Assembly: GCF_036662795.1 (NCBI RefSeq)
Contig: NZ_JBAFWZ010000041.1
Span: 1 to 18,761 of the forward strand
Length of the DNA stretch: 18,761 nucleotides
Source: Lysinibacillus_B sp036662795
GTDB lineage: Bacteria > Bacillota > Bacilli > Bacillales_A > Planococcaceae
Direction of reading: 5' to 3'
The first letter of the stretch is position 1, and every line of letters begins with the position of its first letter. The position numbers and the translations under genes are program-made. This document shows, piece after piece, positions 1 to 6,395 of this stretch. The notes under the pieces are model-generated. The model was not told the origin of the DNA, ran no database searches, and was given only the letters and a program-made list of their open reading frames with translations.

Positions 1-53
1 TAAGACACCGCCCTTTCACGGCGGTAACACGGGTTCGAATCCCGTACGGGTCA
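1..53 (+). tRNA. tRNA-Glu (TTC), 3' part
   Basis: The first 53 bases are the end of a tRNA. The anticodon arm is CCGCC-CTTTCAC-GGCGG (about 10-24+), giving anticodon TTC for glutamate. The T arm ACGGG-TTCGAAT-CCCGT follows, then the 3' acceptor strand and discriminator A at 53. The next bases are TAT, so the CCA end is not encoded and must be added after transcription. The 5' acceptor strand and most of the D arm lie before the window. A tRNA or rRNA cluster may continue upstream, but that cannot be seen here. Confidence 0.95.
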
Positions 54-65
54 TATTTTATATTT

Positions 66-96
66 AGTATGTAGAAAACTCTACATACTTTTTTTA
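66..96 (+). terminator. Terminator after tRNA-Glu
   Basis: A perfect 10-bp stem (66-75 with 80-89), a four-base loop AAAC and a run of seven T (89-95) form a classic Rho-independent terminator. It ends the tRNA transcript. Confidence 0.92.
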
Positions 97-316
97 TTTA
101 TAGAGTAGACTAAAATAACAGGACAACATAAATGCCCAAGTAATTCGAAACGGTTCTTAAAAAGAGCACTAAGTTTCTGTTGCTTGGGTTTAGTTTTGTT
201 TTAAACTTTACGTTTATTTAATCCTCTATACGTAGCAATCCATTTGTAATTCAATCAACTATAATAGTTCTCTAACAAGCAACCCTAGTGTATTTACAGA
301 GTATCCTGGTCTCTTA

Positions 317-325
317 TGCTATACT
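317..325 (+). promoter_or_regulatory. Candidate extended -10 promoter for the dipeptidase gene
   Basis: TGCTATACT (317-325) fits the extended -10 pattern TGnTATAAT and lies 39 bases before the start codon. No good -35 sits at the usual distance; TTTACA at 293-298 is too far. Extended -10 promoters can work without a strong -35. The rest of 97-346 holds no gene. It contains one long-range complementary pair (135-143 with 180-188). Confidence 0.45.
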
Positions 326-363
326 ATTTCTATTATCGAAATTTTTAAAGGAGGCTCACAATT

Positions 364-1749
364 ATGAGTCATTTACATGGATTAAACGTTTATTTTGAGG
401 AAAATCGTGACAAACATTTAGAAGAGCTGAATGAATTTTTACGCATCCCTAGTATTAGTTCTTTATCTGAGCATAAAGGAGATATGCAGACTGCGGCACA
501 ATGGCTAGCCGATGCATTAACTAAATTAAATATCGAAAACGTATCTATTGATCAAACAGCCGGTCATCCAGTTGTTTACGGAGAGTGGCTACATGCGGAG
601 GGGAAACCAACAATCCTATTCTATGGTCACTATGATGTGCAGCCGGTCGATCCGCTACATCTTTGGGATTCACCACCATTCCAACCAACAGTTCGCGATA
701 ACAAGCTATTTGCACGTGGCGCCTCTGATGATAAAGGGCAGGTCTTTATGCATTTAAAAACTATTGAAGCCCTATTTGCAACAGAAGGTACCTTACCAGT
801 GAATGTTAAGTTCATTATTGAAGGAGAAGAGGAAATCGGTAGCCCGAATTTACCTGCTTATGTTGAAGAACATAAGGATAAGCTAGCAGCAGACCTCATC
901 TTAATATCAGATACGGGACTATATGCGCCTGGAAAGCCAGCTGTCTGTTATGGGCTTCGTGGTTTAACTGGTGTGCAAATTGATGTGCGTGGGGCGAAGG
1001 GCGATTTACACTCTGGACTTTACGGGGGAGGCGTGCAAAACGCTATTCATGCGTTGGCCGAAATCCTAGCATCATTCCGTGATGAGCATGGAACGATTCA
1101 AGTGGAGGGCTTTTATGATAAGGTTCGTCCTTTATCGGATGAGGAACGTCAGGCTTATAAAGACCTGCAGTTTGATGAAGAGGCGTTGAAAGAAGAAGTG
1201 GGTGTTAAAGAATTATTCGGTGAACAAGGATACTCTTATCTTGAACAAATATGGGCCCGTCCAACACTTGAAGTGAACGGCGTCTTTGGCGGATTCTCCG
1301 GTGAGGGGATTAAAACGGTATTACCAGCTGAGGCAGGGGCGAAAATAACGTGCCGCTTAGTGCCAGACCAAGAACCAGATGAGATCGTTGCGCTACTACG
1401 TGCCCACATTGAAAAGCATAAACAGGCTGGTGTTGAAATTACCGTTTCGGAGTTCGATAAAGGCGCGCCATTTATTACGCCATTCCATCATCCGGTTATT
1501 CAAGCGGCTGGTCGCTCCTATGAGAAGGTATATGAAGTTCCAACTGCCTATATACGAGGAGGCGGTTCAATCCCGATTGTCGCTGCGTTTGATGAGATTC
1601 TAGGGTTACCGGTTGTGTTAATGGGGTTCGGTTTATCGAGTGAAAACTTCCATGCCCCTAATGAGCACTTCCATTTAGAAAACTTCGATAAAGGTTTACG
1701 TGTACTAGGGGATTATCTTCACGAAGTCGCAAATATTAAGCATTCGTAA
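364..1749 (+). CDS. M20 family metallopeptidase (dipeptidase, CNDP type)
   Basis: A 461-residue zinc peptidase of the M20 family, carnosinase/CNDP-like branch; members cleave dipeptides or short peptides in the cytoplasm. The family's metal and catalytic residues are visible: His89 and Asp91 in GHYDVQP, bridging Asp122 in GASDDKG, catalytic Glu156 and ligand Glu157 in EGEEEIGS, Asp183 in SDTG, and His430 in NFHAPNE. A lid/dimerisation domain should occupy roughly 195-310, as is usual in the family. The start is well placed: AAAGGAGG (347-354) lies 9 bases before ATG. The gene is monocistronic, with its own terminator at 1761-1791. The exact substrate cannot be told from sequence. It may use peptides brought in by the Opp-type importer downstream, but that is inference. 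Confidence 0.93.
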   Translation: MSHLHGLNVYFEENRDKHLEELNEFLRIPSISSLSEHKGDMQTAAQWLADALTKLNIENVSIDQTAGHPVVYGEWLHAEGKPTILFYGHYDVQPVDPLHLWDSPPFQPTVRDNKLFARGASDDKGQVFMHLKTIEALFATEGTLPVNVKFIIEGEEEIGSPNLPAYVEEHKDKLAADLILISDTGLYAPGKPAVCYGLRGLTGVQIDVRGAKGDLHSGLYGGGVQNAIHALAEILASFRDEHGTIQVEGFYDKVRPLSDEERQAYKDLQFDEEALKEEVGVKELFGEQGYSYLEQIWARPTLEVNGVFGGFSGEGIKTVLPAEAGAKITCRLVPDQEPDEIVALLRAHIEKHKQAGVEITVSEFDKGAPFITPFHHPVIQAAGRSYEKVYEVPTAYIRGGGSIPIVAAFDEILGLPVVLMGFGLSSENFHAPNEHFHLENFDKGLRVLGDYLHEVANIKHS

Positions 1750-1760
1750 TGTACGGATCA

Positions 1761-1791
1761 AACCTGTGAGAGCATAGCTCACGGGTTTTTT
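1761..1791 (+). terminator. Terminator of the M20 peptidase gene
   Basis: Ten-base stem 1761-1770 with 1778-1787 (one G-T wobble), 7-base loop, then six T (1786-1791). It starts 11 bases after the stop codon. Confidence 0.92.
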
Positions 1792-1979
1792 ACTTAGCTT
1801 AAAATGGTCCATTTCATAGTTCGACAAATTGTCACAATTTATTAAATATTTAGACAAATTTTGTTGTATATTATATCCAAATGTCTGATGAAACTGTATA
1901 ATAATAATGAGTATAAAGTACCTAATTTCAAAATTTTTACTAAGGAGTAAACTCATACTTATTGGAAGAAGGTGACATG

Positions 1980-3422
1980 ATGAATACGGACTATAAACTA
2001 AGTTCTAAAATTGATGTAGATTATGAACAGCTTTTTGCAGATGGGCAATATGAAATCGCAATTCAACTGATGGAAAATTTTCTAAAAGATTGTACGCAGG
2101 AAGAAAATCCATTCGGTTCCATGGTTGCACATATCAACATCGCTACTTGCTATTACTGTTTAGGAAAAATAGAGAAGGCTTTCGAGAATGTACTACAATA
2201 TAAGCAACTATGTGAGGAATTTGGTAAAGAACATGATCGCTACTATTTATACTATATAAGTGCGCTAATTTACGAGTACGATCAAGCCTATGAACGGGCG
2301 CTCACATCGATTCAACATTGTATCGAGCTTGCTTCTTCATTACAGCTGTATACAGAGCTAAGTACTAGCTACAATCGAGCTAGCTACCTATATCTAGTAA
2401 CGGAACAATATGACCAAGCTTTAAGCTTTGCACAAAAAGCGCTCGAAGTGACAACGCAATACAATATCGAAAATCAATTTTTAAAATCTCAAATTACTTG
2501 TAATTTAGCTTCCTCTCATGTGCACCTTGAACAATTTGATGATGCATCCTATTTCATTCAAGTACTGACGGGTAACCGTTATATCCAAAAAAATCCATAT
2601 GAGCGCAGTCGCTTTTTATATACAGCCGGACTATTAAAGCTTAAAAAAGTACAAATTGACGATGCTATTCGAATTTTTATCGAAGCCCAAACCATTGCAG
2701 TATCTTTTAATGATCAAATTATTTTAAAGCATATTCTTTGGTCGCTCGCCCTAGCGTATGAGCAAAAAGGGCACTATGCGGATGCATATAAATACTTGCG
2801 GAAATATGTCGAAGTGGAAGAGGAAATGAATCGTCTTCGCTCTCTATCGAAGATTTTAGAGCTCGATCTTAAGCACAGCATCTCTGCTATTGAGCATCGT
2901 GCACATACTGATTCATTATCGGGGGTATTCAACCGATACTATTTAGAATTAACATGTAATCAGTGGCTTCAGGCAGCAAGAAATACGAAGGACTCTATTT
3001 GCTGCATTACCTTTGATGTTGATAACTTTAAGTCTATTAATGACCAGTACGGCCATTTAGCTGGCGACGAAGTGATTAAAATGCTCGGAAAAACTTGTCT
3101 TACAATAACAGAGCATGATGAGGCGATTGTAGGGAGATATGGTGGAGATGAGTTCGTCATTCTGTTGAAAAACTTGTCACCCCAATCAATTATGAGTAAG
3201 GCAAAGGAAATATTTAATGCCTTAACAACCGCTGTCGTTGATCATGAGGATAATAGAATCCAAATTACTATAAGTATGGGGATTGTTTGTAATACAAGTA
3301 TTATCGCGCGCAAATTTACACAGCTATTCCGGGTGGCCGACCAAGCATTATATATGGCAAAGCAGCAGGGAAAAAATCAAATTGTCACGCTATCCAATAC
3401 CAATTGTCTCTTAGAGAGATAA
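1980..3422 (+). CDS. TPR-GGDEF protein, probable diguanylate cyclase
   Basis: About 480 residues. The first 290 or so look like helical tetratricopeptide repeats, with recurring Y/A/L patterns such as YEIAIQLMENF and YDQALSFAQKALEV. The C-terminal 165 residues are a GGDEF domain that would make cyclic di-GMP from two GTP. It shows FDVDNFKSIND with the metal-binding Asp (346), and intact GGDEF at 388-392 after RYG. The inhibitory I-site RxxD expected just before is replaced by HDEA (379-382), so product feedback is probably absent. There is no signal peptide or membrane segment, so it should be cytosolic, sensing through TPR contacts. I chose ATG 1980: AGAAGG ends 7 bases before it. ATG 1977 and a TTG at 1962 (AAGGAG 14 bases away) are in-frame alternatives. 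A TATAAT at 1897-1902 could be its -10. Confidence 0.88.
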   Translation: MNTDYKLSSKIDVDYEQLFADGQYEIAIQLMENFLKDCTQEENPFGSMVAHINIATCYYCLGKIEKAFENVLQYKQLCEEFGKEHDRYYLYYISALIYEYDQAYERALTSIQHCIELASSLQLYTELSTSYNRASYLYLVTEQYDQALSFAQKALEVTTQYNIENQFLKSQITCNLASSHVHLEQFDDASYFIQVLTGNRYIQKNPYERSRFLYTAGLLKLKKVQIDDAIRIFIEAQTIAVSFNDQIILKHILWSLALAYEQKGHYADAYKYLRKYVEVEEEMNRLRSLSKILELDLKHSISAIEHRAHTDSLSGVFNRYYLELTCNQWLQAARNTKDSICCITFDVDNFKSINDQYGHLAGDEVIKMLGKTCLTITEHDEAIVGRYGGDEFVILLKNLSPQSIMSKAKEIFNALTTAVVDHEDNRIQITISMGIVCNTSIIARKFTQLFRVADQALYMAKQQGKNQIVTLSNTNCLLER

Positions 3423-3425
3423 AAC

Positions 3426-3467
3426 AAACGCAAGAATGTCGTTAGTAGCATTCTTGCGTTTCTTTAT
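3426..3467 (+). terminator. Terminator of the TPR-GGDEF gene
   Basis: A 13-bp perfect stem (3426-3438 with 3449-3461), 10-base loop and T-rich tail (TTTCTTT). It lies just after the stop codon. The A-rich 5' flank suggests it could act in both directions. Confidence 0.88.
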
Positions 3468-3560
3468 GTGACCTTATATTTTGATTAATTCTATCAAAAT
3501 TGATAGGAATTTTGTCTATTATTAAAATAGATATGTTATCTTTATTAGTAAGTGAATATG

Positions 3561-3735
3561 TATTGCAGGATAATGATGCCTTTTTAGGCTTAATAGGGAA
3601 TTCGGTGAGAATCCGAAACTGTTTCCGCAACTGTAAATGCTGATGAAATGAGCAAAAGCCACTATCTACTTGGATGGGAAGGGCTCATAGTAATGAGAAG
3701 CATAAGTCAGGAGACCTGTCACTATCTGATCGTAT
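3561..3735 (+). promoter_or_regulatory. Cobalamin (vitamin B12) riboswitch
   Basis: The conserved blocks of the cobalamin riboswitch class appear in order: AATAGGGAA (3592-3600), GGTGAGAATCC (3604-3614), CCGCAACTGT (3625-3634, the B12-box core), GCCACT (3658-3663), GGGAAGGG (3676-3683) and AGTCAGGAGACCTGTC (3705-3720). Such RNAs bind adenosyl- or methylcobalamin and switch off B12 synthesis, transport or B12-independent isozyme genes. The outer boundaries are approximate. A terminator follows at 3807-3840, but no B12-related gene lies downstream in the window: the next long gene is an ECF sigma factor 600 bases on. See findings. Confidence 0.92.
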
Positions 3736-3766
3736 CAACTCTCTTCGGAATTAAGGGGAATATACG
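3731..3766 (+). promoter_or_regulatory. Candidate switching hairpin of the riboswitch expression platform
   Basis: CGTAT (3731-3735) can pair with ATACG (3762-3766), and CTCTT (3741-3745) with AAGGG, making one hairpin right after the aptamer. The hexamer CGGCAA at 3765-3770 is exactly complementary to TTGCCG in the loop of the terminator (3817-3822). The first hairpin and this alternative pairing share bases 3765-3766, so they compete, as expected of an anti-antiterminator/antiterminator pair. This is a fold by eye, not a computed structure. Confidence 0.4.
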
Positions 3767-3806
3767 GCAAATGGATGAACGACTTTAAAATTGTTTATAC
3801 TATTTC

Positions 3807-3840
3807 CCGCTATTTCTTGCCGATAGAAATAGCGGTTTTT
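3807..3840 (+). terminator. Riboswitch-linked Rho-independent terminator
   Basis: Perfect 10-bp stem CCGCTATTTC (3807-3816) with GAAATAGCGG (3826-3835), 9-base loop and five T (3836-3840). Its place 70-100 bases after the aptamer is typical of transcription-attenuating B12 riboswitches. Confidence 0.85.
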
Positions 3841-4231
3841 ATTGTTGATTTTAGGACAGCCTCCCTAATCAAGTAGATAGCCCCCTAACTATCTCTGGCT
3901 CGAACAAGTAACAGTATGTAAACCCTCCTTCCAGCCCTGTCCGATCGAGCAATACTATTCACCAGAAACTTCTATACTTACTACAGAATGAATATAGCTG
4001 CTTTAGGTAGCTCATATATATTTCCACACCACACAAATGATTCACTCGTCCTTTTTCTATGTTGTATAAAATTTTAAAATCTCTTAATTTTCAGATAAAT
4101 TTGAGTATGCTTGTACATTTCCGCTGTATTTAATAAAAAAAACGATTAGTCCTCCTACCACATTTCATTATAATATTACAAAAATAAATGCTCTAGCTTA
4201 CATCATTGTAAGGAAATTGAAAGTAAATACG
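3841..4231. other. Non-coding stretch with C-rich foldable segment
   Basis: No ORF of note on either strand. Bases 3854-3950 look structured: GGACAG (3854-3859) pairs with CTGTCC (3937-3942), enclosing AGATAG (3875-3880)/CTATCT (3889-3894) with loop CCCCCTAA. GCTCGA (3898-3903) could pair with TCGAGC (3945-3950), crossing the first helix. Three C-rich tracts (GCCTCCCTAA 3859, AGCCCCCTAA 3879, CCCTCCTT 3923) are complementary to Shine-Dalgarno sequences. The rest, 3951-4231, is AT-rich with no feature I can name except a TATAAT at 4169-4174, which has only a weak TTAGTC 17 bases upstream. Confidence 0.35.
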
Positions 4232-4348
4232 ATGGAGTGTAAGAAAGGATTTTGCGAAAATAAAGTCAAGGAGCAGGAGAGCTCTAATTTTAATAACGAA
4301 AATGACTTAAATATATATGATGAAATTTTGAGGAGGAAATCGAAATGA
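4232..4348 (+). CDS. Possible 38-residue leader or small ORF overlapping the sigma gene
   Basis: An ATG at 4232 opens 38 codons that end in a TGA (4346-4348) overlapping the ATG of the sigma factor (ATGA overlap). The product would be hydrophilic and charged: it begins MECKKGFCENK, has two cysteines five residues apart, and ends in RRKSK. The sigma gene's own GAGGAGG ribosome binding site lies inside this ORF, which would suit translational coupling. Against it: no good ribosome binding site precedes 4232 (the nearest AAGGAA is 16 bases away), and the frame stays open for some distance upstream, so it may be chance or the tail of a decayed gene. I do not recognise the peptide. Confidence 0.3.
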   Translation: MECKKGFCENKVKEQESSNFNNENDLNIYDEILRRKSK

Positions 4349-4893
4349 AAGAAAACTTAACAAAAATTTATGATGAATTCAATCGCTATATTTATCACCT
4401 TTGCTTAAAGCTAACACGCAACACTGCAGAGGCGGAAGACTTAATGCAAGAAGTATGGGTAAAGGTTGTACGCTACGAGGCGAATGTTGCAGAAGTGGAT
4501 CATGTAAAAGCTTGGCTTACAACAATTACAATGAATACATTCCGAGACCGTTACCGAAAAAATGTACGTCGCAGTAAGTATACGATGAATCAACCTGAAA
4601 CATTAGACGTACCGATTTTAGATTTGGTTCCCAACAATGAAATTTCTACCGAAGAAAAAATCGAAAAAACAGAAATCACGAAAATCGTGCAAGAAAAAAT
4701 GAATGAATTAGATGGTATTTATCAAAAAACACTGTGGTACTTCTATGTGGATCAATATTCACTAGCAGAAATTTCAACGCTAATGAAAGTTTCAATCGGA
4801 ACAGTAAAATCACGCCTTTTCCGTGCAAAAGCGCGTCTAAAGGAAATCCTGTTATCCGACGATGCTCTAGCAGAAACAATCATGCCAGCATAA
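4345..4893 (+). CDS. ECF-type RNA polymerase sigma factor
   Basis: A 182-residue sigma-70 family protein with only regions 2 and 4, as in extracytoplasmic-function sigma factors. Region 2 is at about 8-75, with AEAEDLMQEVWVKV and then KAWLTTITMNTFRDRYRK, the part that contacts the -10. Region 4 is at about 115-170, with the helix-turn-helix YSLAEISTLMKVSIGTVKSRLFRAKARL broken here as residues 138-165. The start has GAGGAGG 8 bases upstream. A strong terminator follows at once. Unlike most ECF genes it has no anti-sigma gene next to it: upstream is the B12 riboswitch stretch, downstream a repeat array. Its regulon and signal cannot be inferred. I saw no AAC/CGT-type ECF promoter before it, so autoregulation is not evident. 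Confidence 0.92.
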   Translation: MKENLTKIYDEFNRYIYHLCLKLTRNTAEAEDLMQEVWVKVVRYEANVAEVDHVKAWLTTITMNTFRDRYRKNVRRSKYTMNQPETLDVPILDLVPNNEISTEEKIEKTEITKIVQEKMNELDGIYQKTLWYFYVDQYSLAEISTLMKVSIGTVKSRLFRAKARLKEILLSDDALAETIMPA

Positions 4894-4898
4894 CGAAT

Positions 4899-4933
4899 AA
4901 AGGATGGAGCTATAAGAAGCTCTGTCCTTTTTT
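4899..4933 (+). terminator. Terminator of the ECF sigma gene
   Basis: A 13-bp stem (4899-4911 with 4918-4930, two G-T wobbles), 6-base loop and six T (4928-4933). Repeat array A starts 14 bases later. Confidence 0.92.
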
Positions 4934-4946
4934 GCGTATGCAGTTT

Positions 4947-5250
4947 TGGCTAGTAATGTTAAAATTAGGGGAGTATAATAGTGAACTGGAAAGTAATTCC
5001 TTTCCTGGTTTTACAGTTGGCGAGTGTAGGCTCATTGTGGCGAGTAAACATCGCGAATGGCGAGTATTCCAGCTGCGAATTTTCCCGTTGGCTAGTAAAT
5101 TTCGAAAAGTGGCTAGTATTTTTGAAAAAGTGGCTAGTATTTCGAAAAAAGTGGCTAGTAAATCTAGCATCCAATACTTATGTGGAAGAGTACATTTACT
5201 CTGGTGTTGTGATTTCCCTTTTGGCGAGTAAACATCGCGAATGGCGAGTA
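4947..5250 (+). repeat. Phased repeat array A (core TGGC[G/T]AGTA)
   Basis: Exact or near cores start at 4947, 4967 (AGGGGAGTA), 4987 (TGGAAAGTA), 5018, 5038, 5058, 5089, 5110, 5131, 5152, 5222 and 5242. Steps are 20, 20, 31, 20, 20, 31, 21, 21, 21, 70, 20. Inside the 70-base step TGG recurs at 5182 and 5202, so the phase is kept (30, 20, 20). Linkers are AT-rich and symmetric, such as TTTTTGAAAAAG and TTTCGAAAAAAG. This fills the gap between the sigma terminator and the grpB-like gene. ORFs crossing it exist on both strands but are side effects of the repeat: the 20- and 31-base steps break any common reading frame. Confidence 0.88.
5132..5229 (+). repeat. 98-bp block identical to 6491-6588
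   Basis: From GGCTAGTATTTCG to TTTTGGCGAGT every base matches the copy in array B, 1,359 bp away. The block includes a 60-base stretch with a diverged inner sequence (CATCCAATACTTATG and onward) that is not made of clear cores, so the identity reflects recent copying or gene conversion, not just shared short units. Confidence 0.9.
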
Positions 5251-5306
5251 TTTTCAAAAGTAGTACTCATCAAACTATGCATTATGCAAAATAATCGGGG
5301 GTAGGA

Positions 5307-5834
5307 ATGAAAGTAAGATTAACAGAGTATACATCAGAGTGGACATGTATGTTTGAGGCTGAAGTGGAATGTTTAAAAAATATTTTCGGCCATGAAATTA
5401 TCTCGTTTGAGCATTTTGGTAGCACATCTATCCCTGGAATGAAAGCAAAGCCTGTCATTGATATGATGTGTATTGTAAAAGACATCCGGAAAATTGATTC
5501 CTACAACGAAAAAATGCAATCATTAGCATATGATCCTGCTGGAGAATGGGGGATTGATGGGAGAAGATTATTCCGTAAGGGCGGAGAAAATAGGACACAT
5601 CATATTCATTTTTATCAGTTGGCTAATCCACAAATTGAGCGGCATCTAGTATTTAGAGACTATTTAATAGCACATCCCGATGAGGTTATAAGATATAGCA
5701 GCTTTAAAGAAGAGCTTGCAAATAAATTTGAATATACGCGTGATTATAGCCCCGCTAAAAAAGAATTTGTTTCAGAAATGGAGAAAAAAGCATGGGATTG
5801 GCATCTTAAAAGTGGGGGAGAGACTCGATATTAA
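5307..5834 (+). CDS. GrpB family protein (UPF0157)
   Basis: A 175-residue protein of the GrpB/UPF0157 family, which has a nucleotidyltransferase-like fold; no reaction is firmly assigned to most members. The family signature is clear at 35-54: EHFGSTSIPGMKAKPVIDMM. Further conserved parts are GRRLFRKGG (about 86-94), HHIHFY, and HLVFRDYLIAHPDEV near 113-127. The start ATG 5307 has a G-rich stretch (GGGGGTAGGA) directly before it, a usable but poorly spaced ribosome binding site. The gene begins 57 bases after the last core of repeat array A, so its promoter must lie in or beside the array end. It converges on the Nudix gene and shares a hairpin terminator with it. Confidence 0.88.
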   Translation: MKVRLTEYTSEWTCMFEAEVECLKNIFGHEIISFEHFGSTSIPGMKAKPVIDMMCIVKDIRKIDSYNEKMQSLAYDPAGEWGIDGRRLFRKGGENRTHHIHFYQLANPQIERHLVFRDYLIAHPDEVIRYSSFKEELANKFEYTRDYSPAKKEFVSEMEKKAWDWHLKSGGETRY

Positions 5835-5862
5835 AACAGCTTGGAAAATACGCCAAGCTGTT
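5835..5862. terminator. Shared terminator hairpin of grpB-like and Nudix genes
   Basis: Perfect 10-bp stem AACAGCTTGG (5835-5844) with CCAAGCTGTT (5853-5862), 8-base loop. On the minus strand it is followed by TTTTAATA, on the plus strand only by AGTTTGATTC, so it should be better for the Nudix gene. It begins at the base after the GrpB stop and overlaps the Nudix stop codon. Confidence 0.75.
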
Positions 5863-6355
5863 AGTTTGATTCTTCTACATCTATCTGTTTGTATGTATAT
5901 TTCACTAAATTATCATTAATGAGTGTGCATTTATGTTCAAGTGTTGCAGAATTTTGAAGGATTGTTGGCAGGAAATGAGGAATCATTTGACCAACACCGA
6001 AATTTCTTTCGCTCAATAACCACGAAATATTTTTCCAATCTAAAATACCTTCAGCAATTTTCTTAGGAGTGTAATAAATGAAGTCTTCATCAAGGTTGAC
6101 TAGAAAGACATAGAATCCGCCACTATGAATAGTATCAACTTCCCAAGTAACAATACCTTTATAATGTATCTGATACGAAGAGATATCAATGTCTGTTTCT
6201 TCCTTCACTTCTCTAATTACACATTCTAATGGGGTTTCTCCCGCCTCGATTTTTCCTCCTACACCATTCCATAAGCCTTTCGTTGGTGCGTTTTCTCTGT
6301 TTAACATTAGAATTTCATCTTTTCTTTTTATAAAACACAATGTTTGTTCAAACAA
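5861..6355 (-). CDS. Nudix hydrolase (MutT/8-oxo-dGTP diphosphatase-like)
   Basis: A 164-residue Nudix protein, likely hydrolysing a nucleoside di- or triphosphate linked compound; the N-terminal part resembles 8-oxo-dGTP diphosphatases. The Nudix box GX5EX7REUXEEXGU runs from Gly34 to Ile56 (GGKIEAGE, then REVKEETDI), with the late Gly changed to Asp55. The metal-binding REXXEE core (48-53) is intact. The start is TTG at 6355, supported by AAGGGAG 9 bases upstream (plus-strand 6365-6371); the next in-frame ATG is residue 17, which would cut into the first beta strand. The start codon lies in an inverted repeat TGTTTG-TT-CAAACA. Repeat array B lies just upstream, so its promoter is close to or within that array. 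Exact substrate unknown. Confidence 0.88.
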   Translation of the reverse strand: MFEQTLCFIKRKDEILMLNRENAPTKGLWNGVGGKIEAGETPLECVIREVKEETDIDISSYQIHYKGIVTWEVDTIHSGGFYVFLVNLDEDFIYYTPKKIAEGILDWKNISWLLSERNFGVGQMIPHFLPTILQNSATLEHKCTLINDNLVKYTYKQIDVEESN

Positions 6356-6395
6356 TTATTTTTTCTCCCTTCATCGAATGATTTTCCCGTTCTGT

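Noticed and set aside
135..188. CCCAAGTAA (135-143) / TTGCTTGGG (180-188) long-range stem as an RNA element or T-box
   Set aside because: Only nine pairs around a 36-base loop, no T-box consensus (AGGGTGGNACCGCG) and no T-run close by. It may be real structure but I cannot name it.
1962..1979. TTG start for the TPR-GGDEF protein
   Set aside because: AAGGAG is 14 bases away; ATG 1980 has a better spaced site. Not fully excluded.
3775..3876. 33-codon ORF starting MNDFKIVYTISRYF after the riboswitch
   Set aside because: It runs through the 10-bp stem and T-run of the terminator and has only an AAGGGG 16 bases away; more likely chance.
4947..5250. CRISPR array
   Set aside because: Cores are 9 bp and linkers 11-22 bp with largely shared sequence; there are no unique 30-40 bp spacers and no cas genes.
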